Shown here: positions 1 to 5,937 of the stretch, in pieces
Layout of the letters: each line of letters starts with the position of its first letter
Numbering within the stretch: position 1 is the stretch's first letter
IMG/VR virus record: IMGVR_UViG_3300017752_000176
Location: 1-23,155 of that record
Direction: 5' to 3' (one strand)
From: a virus
Length of the DNA stretch: 23,155 nt
The notes under the pieces: model-generated
Database searches by the model: none
What the model saw: the letters and a program-made list of their open reading frames with translations, nothing else
What the model was told of the DNA's origin: nothing
Translations under genes and position numbers: made by a program

Positions 1-1
1 T

Positions 2-346
2 ACCGTTCTGGATGGTGAAGTATCTAGCTTGAATACTCAAGACAGCGATAACAAAACCGCAGTAGCAGATGACATCGATAGCTTAGCTCTGTTAGTTAGT
101 ACTAACGATGTATATGCTATTCAAGAAGATGTAAGTGAAAACTCTATATCTGTCACTATTGATTATAGTAGTGTTGGATTCGCTTCTGCTCCTGCAGTTG
201 TAGGAAGTCTTACTAGTTATGTTGCTGATGATCCTATCATTGGCATACAACTTAGTGGAGATCCATCAACAAGCAGTGCAGTATTTATGTTCTCGGATGA
301 AATTCCATCCACAGGATATAAAATTGATGTTTTAGCATCTGTATAA
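2..346 (+). CDS. 3' end of a structural protein (partial)
   Basis: The reading frame is open to the left edge, so 114 residues of a longer protein are visible; no true start lies in the window. The last ~65 residues contain hydrophobic beta-type segments and the signature ADDPIIG followed by FMFSDEIPSTGY. This matches the C-terminus of the protein at 1069-2013 (AEDPIIA ... FAFSSKIPSHSY), so both carry the same C-terminal domain, which I take to be a virion surface or assembly domain. It is followed 25 bases later by a strong terminator. It is probably the end of a neck, tail or fibre gene transcribed in the opposite direction to the capsid block. No family could be named from sequence alone. 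Confidence 0.7.
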   Translation, partial: TVLDGEVSSLNTQDSDNKTAVADDIDSLALLVSTNDVYAIQEDVSENSISVTIDYSSVGFASAPAVVGSLTSYVADDPIIGIQLSGDPSTSSAVFMFSDEIPSTGYKIDVLASV

Positions 347-371
347 TCGATTAATCTTAACCCTTAACCTG

Positions 372-399
372 GACGACCCCTTCGGGGGTCGTCTTTTTT
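372..399 (+). terminator. Rho-independent terminator with UUCG tetraloop
   Basis: A perfect 9-bp stem (372-380 with 385-393) is closed by a C(UUCG)G tetraloop and followed by six T residues (394-399). It sits 25 bases after the stop of the plus-strand partial gene and should end that transcript. There is no T tract on the other side, so it acts on the plus strand only. Confidence 0.93.
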
Positions 400-402
400 A
401 TG

Positions 403-410
403 TGTAAATA
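403..410 (+). promoter_or_regulatory. Possible late-promoter-like octamer TGTAAATA
   Basis: The octamer differs at one position from the T4 late promoter element TATAAATA. It lies between the terminator and the J-domain start codon, 5 bases before the ATG. The same octamer precedes the start at 12898 and the internal scaffold start at 5095. Such octamers are common by chance in AT-rich DNA, so this is only a candidate. Confidence 0.25.
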
Positions 411-415
411 CCATC

Positions 416-1072
416 ATGGAAGACTGGACAGATCTATTTAAAAAACACAAGAAAGATGAACTTGGAGCGTATATTCCAGAAAACAAAAAGTTCATACATA
501 AAGACGATCTATCTACCGAAGCTAACGAAGAAGAATACCGCAAGCTGCTCGAAAAAAAATTCGAAAAACTAAAACACAAAATATCTTATCTCAATATAGA
601 ATACGAAGAAATTTCTGATATTTTCCAACATGCCAAACAAACATTCATATCTACAATGTTTGAGTATTGTTCGCGCAAAGGTATTGAGCCTCCATTTAAA
701 AAAGAGCCAGAACAACAAAAGCAAAAACTGAAAGACAAAAAGCAAGTAAAAGAACTGTATCGAGAAATAGTAAAACAAACACATCCCGATAAAACGGCTG
801 GGTTATCAGAAGAAGAAATAGAATCGCGCGCTGAACTTTATCAACAAGCAACTTCTGGAAAACTATCGGGTGATTTTAATAAAATACTAAAAGTAGCACT
901 TGATCTAGATATAGACATTCAGGAAATTAATCCTGATCTACTAGAAACTATTGAGCGCGAAATTAAAAAAATGGAAGACAAAATATCAACCATACAAAAA
1001 GATATAATGTATAAATGGTACTACGCTGATCCTGATAGCCAGCTTAAAATATTTGAGCAAATTGCTGGTTAA
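416..1072 (+). CDS. J-domain (DnaJ-like) protein
   Basis: A 218-residue protein with a J-domain core near its middle. Helix II (about residues 107-121) leads into the hallmark HPD tripeptide at 123-125 in the context KQTHPDKT. Helix III follows (about 136-166), with a 'GKLSGDFNKILKVALDLDI' type end seen in divergent J-proteins. J-domains stimulate the ATPase of Hsp70/DnaK, so the protein probably recruits host DnaK, perhaps for capsid or tail assembly. The N-terminal 100 residues are very charged and probably helical, and the C-terminus is a further coiled-coil-like segment (175-200). There is no glycine/phenylalanine region or zinc-finger region, so this is not a full DnaJ. The ATG at 416 is the only sensible start and has no Shine-Dalgarno. 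It starts 17 bases after a terminator, so it needs its own promoter or readthrough. Confidence 0.85.
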   Translation: MEDWTDLFKKHKKDELGAYIPENKKFIHKDDLSTEANEEEYRKLLEKKFEKLKHKISYLNIEYEEISDIFQHAKQTFISTMFEYCSRKGIEPPFKKEPEQQKQKLKDKKQVKELYREIVKQTHPDKTAGLSEEEIESRAELYQQATSGKLSGDFNKILKVALDLDIDIQEINPDLLETIEREIKKMEDKISTIQKDIMYKWYYADPDSQLKIFEQIAG

Positions 1073-2013
1073 TTAGCATTATCTATAATAAATGCCGCAA
1101 CTTCTAAAGCGTATGAATGACTAGGTATTTTTGATGAAAAGGCAAACCTCACACCTCCTAGAGATACTCCACCTTCAATTCTGTATGCAATAATTGGATC
1201 TTCAGCATCTAAACTTCTAAGCGTAGCTAGTACGGTAGGAGTAAATGGAGGGAAAAATTCTGTAGACCAATCAATAAATAATTCTTCGCTATCTTTGGGT
1301 ATAGGTATAGTTTTAGCAAAACCTTCTATAGCTTGAGATGTAATTTGATTCCTCACACTATTTAACTCTTCTTGAGTAGATTCGTTAGTTTTTACAAATG
1401 CTTCACTTAGCAACTTGAATTGAGTTTTTAATTTATCAAGCTCTTTGGTTAAGTTTGGTTCGCTAGATCTTACATATGTACTCTCGACTTCCCCACCATC
1501 AATTCCAGCAACTTGTAATGGTACTGATCCATACATGTTGTAGGAATGAACTAACTCTTTTAATAGTTGATTAGCTTCTGCTGCGGATTTTTGAAGTATT
1601 TGTGCTGATGTATTCTTGCTGGTTGATGTAGCGACGGATCTTCGGATAGAGGTGTCACCTTCTCTCAACTCTATCCAGTCTGTCACACCATCAGTAGTAG
1701 TTGTGGTGCTAGTATTTGTAGAAGAAGAGCTACTCGCAGCATTTCTTAGTATGTTGCGAGCCTGCTTGTTCATATAATCTTTTAAGTATAATTGAGTGAA
1801 TATAGCTTTCTCCTCATACTTTAGTTCTGGGACCACTGAATCTTGATCTTCATTAACATAAAAATCAGTGTTAATTAATGTGTTTAACTGGCCTATATTA
1901 GCTTCCAGATACCCAGAAATTAATAAAGCATTCCTTTCTCTTTCTAGCGCTGTACTATGATCCCCAAATTCAATATCCCAAATATGATATCCAAGCTCGC
2001 CCAACTGATTCAT
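1069..2013 (-). CDS. Probable neck/virion structural protein
   Basis: A 314-residue protein of unknown family. The N-terminal 90 residues look helical and resemble head-completion or adaptor proteins only in position and composition. A Ser/Thr-rich linker at 94-107 separates this from a helical middle part (about 135-230, heptad-like). A C-terminal beta-type domain (about 245-308) includes DAEDPIIAYRIEGG and FAFSSKIPSHSY. That domain is shared with the plus-strand partial gene at the left edge. The start codon overlaps the stop of the upstream SAP-like gene (TAATG), so the two are probably translationally coupled. Its stop codon overlaps that of the head-on J-domain gene. Location after the capsid gene suggests a head-tail connector or neck role, which is inference. 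Confidence 0.6.
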   Translation of the reverse strand: MNQLGELGYHIWDIEFGDHSTALERERNALLISGYLEANIGQLNTLINTDFYVNEDQDSVVPELKYEEKAIFTQLYLKDYMNKQARNILRNAASSSSSTNTSTTTTTDGVTDWIELREGDTSIRRSVATSTSKNTSAQILQKSAAEANQLLKELVHSYNMYGSVPLQVAGIDGGEVESTYVRSSEPNLTKELDKLKTQFKLLSEAFVKTNESTQEELNSVRNQITSQAIEGFAKTIPIPKDSEELFIDWSTEFFPPFTPTVLATLRSLDAEDPIIAYRIEGGVSLGGVRFAFSSKIPSHSYALEVAAFIIDNAN

Positions 2014-2414
2014 TATTCGTTTATAATTCTAAGAATATCTTTAGCTCTTTGAGATTTTGGATCAACAATTGGCTTACTATTTGTACTCGCTCCGTACCTA
2101 CCATGAGTACGGTTTTCATACTCTTTCATTAATTTGTTTTTTAATGTGGTTTTTGTTCCAGATGGAAACACTCCAGCTTCAACTGCAATTTCTTGAAGTT
2201 GTGATAAACTCATGCTAGCTACAGCTTCGTCAAAACTTTCTCCACTAGATAACTTGAATGGATCCCTATTTTTGACACCCATTAACTCTTCTACAGTTTT
2301 TGCTAGATTTTGTCTGTTATCAGCCACTTTACCATCTGCATACTGCATTGGTTTCTTTTTGGCTGAAGGCTTTGTTGTTGTTTTTTTAGTTGTTTTTCTT
2401 TTGTTTGTGGCCAT
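2013..2414 (-). CDS. Small basic protein with SAP-like motif
   Basis: A 133-residue protein. The first 22 residues are dense in Lys and Thr, an unstructured basic tail. Residues 68-102 match a SAP-type helix-extended-helix: a Leu-rich first helix (SLSQLQEIAVEAG), a GTKTTLKNKL second helix, then a basic end. SAP motifs bind DNA in eukaryotic and phage proteins, so a DNA-contacting virion or packaging role is plausible. It lies downstream of the terminator that follows the capsid gene, so it may need its own promoter. The 46-base leader is almost all A/T with no clear ribosome binding site. Its stop overlaps the next start by one base (TAATG). Confidence 0.65.
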   Translation of the reverse strand: MATNKRKTTKKTTTKPSAKKKPMQYADGKVADNRQNLAKTVEELMGVKNRDPFKLSSGESFDEAVASMSLSQLQEIAVEAGVFPSGTKTTLKNKLMKEYENRTHGRYGASTNSKPIVDPKSQRAKDILRIINE

Positions 2415-2460
2415 AATAATTTCTATAATTTAAAGTTGTATACACATATAATAACTCTAA

Positions 2461-2491
2461 TAAACAAAAAATCCACCATAAAGGTGGATTT
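2461..2491 (-). terminator. Intrinsic terminator after the capsid gene
   Basis: Read on the minus strand, a perfect 9-bp stem (2491-2483 with 2477-2469) with a 5-base loop is followed by UUUGUUUA. With the U residues at the stem base this gives a run of six U. It begins 30 bases after the capsid stop codon and should end or attenuate the head-gene transcript. Confidence 0.85.
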
Positions 2492-2520
2492 CTTGATAAA
2501 GAGTATTGTAGAACAATATC

Positions 2521-3636
2521 TTACACTACAAGTCCAAACAGGGCTCGGTTGTCGAGGATCATGCGACCTTCTTCGATAGAACCATAGTATCCAATCTTGG
2601 ACTGACGAACGCTATATTGATCATCAGCAACTAAGGAGAACTCGGAACCAGTTTCAGAATCGGTAGCAACTGCACGAAGCATAGACTCAACACGCTTATC
2701 AAGACCAATAACGATCTCAGACTCACTATCGGCACCAAAACTACCATCACTAGCAAATCCAATATCATTAGCTTGACCGTCAACAAGGCTAGCGAACAAT
2801 TTATTAAAACGTTGTCCGTGACCCATTTCTTGAAGTTCCATGATATTGATACCATAGAATTCAGGAATTCCGCCATTAGAGTATACAGCTTCACGCATGC
2901 TATCAGTAGCAGCGATATCAGTGTTGTTACCCTTGGTATTAATTGGGTTGTAAGCCATTTCTCGAAGACCTTGTACAACTTCTGGAGAAACGATAAGATC
3001 AGTTACTCCACGGCCTCCGATACCACCTTCAGGTGTACCACCAGTCCAAGCAGTATTAATGCGTTTACCAAGTGTAAGAAGACGATTAAAGTCATCAAGA
3101 ATCAAACGTCCGCTGTTAGCAGCTTTGATTACATGGTTTTTACCTTTTGTGCTAGATTCAGCCAAAGCTCCAAGAAGAAGAGTGGCAGAATTACGTTCTT
3201 GCTTGAGAAGAACTTCTTGAGCAACACGAGAGAAAGACTTACTAATAACATCCATACGGGAGCGTTGAGCATAACGCTTATCGAAATCAACAGCACTATC
3301 AAGACGATAGGTTGTGAATTTCATTTCACCACCGATAGGTGTTACTGTGTTAGTAGGAAGGCCACCAGGTACGGCTTGACTCCAAACAGTGACATAATCT
3401 TCATCAGTTACGTCATAGTAAAGATCCATTGGGATACTTGGGCTTTCATCAGCGCTAAATGCGAAATTTGAGAATAAGTTACTGAGTGTAGGAGCTTGGT
3501 TGATAACCTTAGCCAATACAGGTCCAATAAATTCTGCTAATGCAACTTGAGCTTCATACGCGACATCGCGGTTTTTAGAAGCCATTGCTTTAACGAGCTC
3601 AATTTGTTCGGGTGTTCTTTTTAATGTAATTTTCAT
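2521..3636 (-). CDS. Major capsid protein
   Basis: A 371-residue protein placed directly after protease/scaffold and decoration genes, the standard slot of the major capsid protein. It shows the expected layout of an HK97-fold capsid: a helical N-terminal arm (about 8-50), an extended loop-rich region with the 'VPGGLPTNTVTPIGGEMKF' segment (about 89-107), a long helix with repeated Arg/Lys (about 125-150), and a C-terminal part ending in a DDQYSVRQSKIGYYGSIEEGR-like stretch. The fold assignment rests on position and general features, not a visible catalytic motif. A purine-rich AGAAAGG element precedes the ATG by 11 bases, one of the few Shine-Dalgarno-like sites here. Base composition looks more GC-rich than neighbouring genes, as expected for a highly expressed gene. 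Followed by a strong terminator. Confidence 0.88.
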   Translation of the reverse strand: MKITLKRTPEQIELVKAMASKNRDVAYEAQVALAEFIGPVLAKVINQAPTLSNLFSNFAFSADESPSIPMDLYYDVTDEDYVTVWSQAVPGGLPTNTVTPIGGEMKFTTYRLDSAVDFDKRYAQRSRMDVISKSFSRVAQEVLLKQERNSATLLLGALAESSTKGKNHVIKAANSGRLILDDFNRLLTLGKRINTAWTGGTPEGGIGGRGVTDLIVSPEVVQGLREMAYNPINTKGNNTDIAATDSMREAVYSNGGIPEFYGINIMELQEMGHGQRFNKLFASLVDGQANDIGFASDGSFGADSESEIVIGLDKRVESMLRAVATDSETGSEFSLVADDQYSVRQSKIGYYGSIEEGRMILDNRALFGLVV

Positions 3637-3664
3637 TTTAAATTTTACCTTTCTTTATTAAAGA

Positions 3665-4372
3665 TTATGCACAATCGATTTTTACGATAGCGTAACCACC
3701 TTTCATTAATCCTGCTTTACCAAATACATTGGTTCCACCAAGAGCTCCAGCTTCGTCATCACGATGACCAACTGCGAGAATGGTTCCAAGGATTTTTTGA
3801 CCAGCTACAACAGCGGTACGTGCTACAGCTGCAACTTGTCCGTCAGCTGCTCCAATAAGAACTTGTCCAGCTGTACCAACAGTACCACCTTCAAAAGCAT
3901 CAGAAGTAATAGAAATCATACCTTTCGAAAGAACAGGTACAACTTCACCAGGAAGAACTCCAAAAAGTTCGTCTTTCTTGACTTGATTGTAAAGAAGGTT
4001 TTCTCCAAGTTCATCACGAGCAACAGTTTGACGAAGTGTAATTCCGATACATTCATCTTCGGGAGCTGCGATAGGAGCAAAACTCAGTGTTGCTTCTGGA
4101 TAAAAATTCTTTGCAACATTTGGATAATCAGTTTTTCCAAGCAGAGAATTTGCTCCAGTTTGAGCGTCGATATCAATTGGATCCCAACTTGTGCCCTCTG
4201 CATTAAGAGAGCCATTCGAAACTTTCACGAATACACCAGCATCACCTTGAGGGGTTGAGCGGCGGCCATCTTGAGAAAGATCGATGAATTGTTCGAGAGT
4301 TCCAGCACTTTTGAAGAGATTTACGACATCATGTTCATCGTAATCACGAAACGGTAATAGTCTAATAGCCAT
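3665..4372 (-). CDS. Probable head decoration / capsid-associated protein
   Basis: A 235-residue protein between the scaffold and the capsid gene. It begins with a conserved-looking MAIRLLPFRDYDEHDVVNLF segment and continues as a Gly/Ala/Val-rich, beta-type chain. The position between scaffold and capsid is that of head decoration or stabilisation proteins (lambda gpD-like slot), but the length is greater than in that family and no motif proves it. Base composition is, like the capsid gene, less AT-rich than neighbours, suggesting high expression. An AAGGA element lies 10 bases before the ATG. Spacing to the upstream protease/scaffold gene is 21 bases and to the capsid gene 28 bases, so all three are likely on one transcript. 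A minor capsid or head-fibre protein is an alternative. Confidence 0.6.
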   Translation of the reverse strand: MAIRLLPFRDYDEHDVVNLFKSAGTLEQFIDLSQDGRRSTPQGDAGVFVKVSNGSLNAEGTSWDPIDIDAQTGANSLLGKTDYPNVAKNFYPEATLSFAPIAAPEDECIGITLRQTVARDELGENLLYNQVKKDELFGVLPGEVVPVLSKGMISITSDAFEGGTVGTAGQVLIGAADGQVAAVARTAVVAGQKILGTILAVGHRDDEAGALGGTNVFGKAGLMKGGYAIVKIDCA

Positions 4373-4393
4373 TTTATTTTATTCCTTTATATT

Positions 4394-5095
4394 TTAGTAG
4401 TTTATGGTTAAATTGTCTTCCGAGAAAGCTTTTTCAAATTTTTCTTTCAACGAAACTTCTTGCTCTGAGGATTCTGCATTGTTGTTAGCAACAACTTCTT
4501 CTTCGGCTTCCACCTTATCCATTGCTTCTTCAACAGCTTCTTCCTCTGAAGAATCAGTGCTTTTAAGTTCTGCCAAACGTTTTTCAACAGCTTCAGCTAG
4601 CTTAGCATTAAATTCTTCTTCTTGCTTAGCGATAAATTCTTTGTTCTGATGTTTAAGTACAACTTGCAATTTCTCTTGGAAAGTTGCAAATGCTTCTTCA
4701 GACTCTTCAAGATCTTTAAGTTCGTGAGCGACAACCTTACGGCTATCTTCGTCGAGCTCATAAGCATCTTCGATTACGGACATTCTCGCATCAAAACGAG
4801 CAACTGCCTCCTGTTGTTTATGCTGCTGCTCTAATTCTGTAACACGGTCAGTAGCAACTGTGAGCTCTTCACTAAGCCTCTTAACTTCAGCTGCAGTTTT
4901 TTCTGCGGCTTCAGTCAACTCAGCTTTTTCAGTCTCAAGTTGTTCTTTTTCTTGCACGAACGAATCGTTGCGTTCAAGAATTGCGTCATTAATAATTTTA
5001 GATACAGTAGCCACTGCTTCTTCAGAGAATTTCTTTTCAGAAACTTTTTCTTCAAGAGCTGACACTAGATTATTTAAAATTTCGTTATTGTCCAT
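4394..5095 (-). CDS. Possible internally initiated scaffold protein
   Basis: An in-frame ATG at 5095 (Met277 of the fusion) opens a 233-residue scaffold: MDNNEILNNLVSALEEKV, then a coiled coil and acidic tail. The codons before it are extremely A/T-rich and encode a polar linker (NNKKSII), unlike the domains on each side. They include an A tract and the octamer TGTAAATA 17 bases upstream of the ATG. This is the layout of nested protease/scaffold genes in lambda-like phages. No Shine-Dalgarno is visible, but most genes in the window lack one. The reading is inference. Confidence 0.45.
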   Translation of the reverse strand: MDNNEILNNLVSALEEKVSEKKFSEEAVATVSKIINDAILERNDSFVQEKEQLETEKAELTEAAEKTAAEVKRLSEELTVATDRVTELEQQHKQQEAVARFDARMSVIEDAYELDEDSRKVVAHELKDLEESEEAFATFQEKLQVVLKHQNKEFIAKQEEEFNAKLAEAVEKRLAELKSTDSSEEEAVEEAMDKVEAEEEVVANNNAESSEQEVSLKEKFEKAFSEDNLTINY

Positions 5096-5923
5096 AATAA
5101 TACTTTTTTTGTTATTTACATCAGAATTGATGTTTTGTGAAATATTTTTTTCCTTTTTTTCTGTAGTTGGTGTTTGTTCTGTTTTTGAACTAACTACTAA
5201 TCCCTTTACATTAGCGGCGGGATTCGAGGTGAAGCCAATTCCGAGAGGAAAAATTTCTCCAACAATTAATCGGTGAATTGGTGAGCCATCTTTCATCTTT
5301 CCTTCGCCACCAAGAGCTTTTAAATTACCTTTTAACTCATCAATCATATTCTCATCATCGATAATTTCGGCGTTTTTCAAGTCATTACTGCCAACAGCCA
5401 ATACAAAATCATTAAAACCAATTTCCCAACTAGCTGACACTTTATGATAAAGCTCACTTTCTGGATCTACAGATTGTTCGACTAAATTTGCAAATTGAGG
5501 ATTGACTGTTCTATATATGAGAGAAGCTAGAGCAATATTAAATGGTTCGTTTGTATTCTCTACTTCTTCCGAAGATAGAATCTCATTACCCATAAAGCTA
5601 GAAAAGCTTGCAGAAACTATATGTCCAACTATCTTCTCCTTTTGATGTTCAATATTAGTTGGCTTATGTTTGAATTGGTCAAGAATGTTTATCGCTGATT
5701 TAGAGTCAATTCCATCACCGTTCTTATTAAATGCATTAACTACTGCTCCATTAAATGCCACAGCGAGTAAATCCATATTTTTTTCAAGATCGACATCTGT
5801 CGGTATTATTTCCTTTAATGACTCAAGTGAAGCTTTACTGATATTAAGGTCTGGCGAATCAACATCTCCAGACGCTAAAATTATATTTGAAAAATTTGTA
5901 GTGTATTTAAATTTTTTGCTCAT
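4394..5923 (-). CDS. Prohead maturation protease fused to scaffold
   Basis: A 509-residue two-part protein. Residues 1-245 look like a phage prohead serine protease: His93 (NIEHQ) and His101 (VGHI) with Ser163 or Ser165 (HKVSASWEIGF) fit the His-then-Ser order of herpesvirus/T4 gp21-type proteases, and FTSNPAA sits near the end of this part. Residues 246-276 are a polar linker. Residues 277-509 are a scaffold: a long Glu/Lys/Gln-rich coiled coil (about 295-370 and 405-450) and a strongly acidic stretch (452-480). An internal Met277 begins the scaffold part, so a separate scaffold could also be made, as with lambda C/Nu3. It sits between portal and decoration/capsid genes, the usual head-gene order. 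The start ATG has no Shine-Dalgarno and follows the portal stop by 14 bases. Confidence 0.82.
   Translation of the reverse strand: MSKKFKYTTNFSNIILASGDVDSPDLNISKASLESLKEIIPTDVDLEKNMDLLAVAFNGAVVNAFNKNGDGIDSKSAINILDQFKHKPTNIEHQKEKIVGHIVSASFSSFMGNEILSSEEVENTNEPFNIALASLIYRTVNPQFANLVEQSVDPESELYHKVSASWEIGFNDFVLAVGSNDLKNAEIIDDENMIDELKGNLKALGGEGKMKDGSPIHRLIVGEIFPLGIGFTSNPAANVKGLVVSSKTEQTPTTEKKEKNISQNINSDVNNKKSIIMDNNEILNNLVSALEEKVSEKKFSEEAVATVSKIINDAILERNDSFVQEKEQLETEKAELTEAAEKTAAEVKRLSEELTVATDRVTELEQQHKQQEAVARFDARMSVIEDAYELDEDSRKVVAHELKDLEESEEAFATFQEKLQVVLKHQNKEFIAKQEEEFNAKLAEAVEKRLAELKSTDSSEEEAVEEAMDKVEAEEEVVANNNAESSEQEVSLKEKFEKAFSEDNLTINY
5113..5120 (-). promoter_or_regulatory. TGTAAATA octamer before the internal scaffold start
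   Basis: The octamer lies 17 bases upstream of the internal ATG at 5095, on the coding strand. Its spacing is nearly the same as at 12917-12924 (18 bases). It lies within coding sequence, so codon content could explain it. Confidence 0.22.
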
Positions 5924-5937
5924 CTATTTTAAGTACA

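Noticed and set aside
2773-3471. 232-residue open frame antisense to the capsid gene
   Set aside because: Composition is that of a shadow frame and the opposite strand encodes a well-supported capsid protein.
4404-5276. Ser-rich plus-strand frames opposite the protease/scaffold gene
   Set aside because: Ser-rich sequence is what antisense reading of Glu/Lys/Ala-rich coiled-coil codons gives; no independent evidence.
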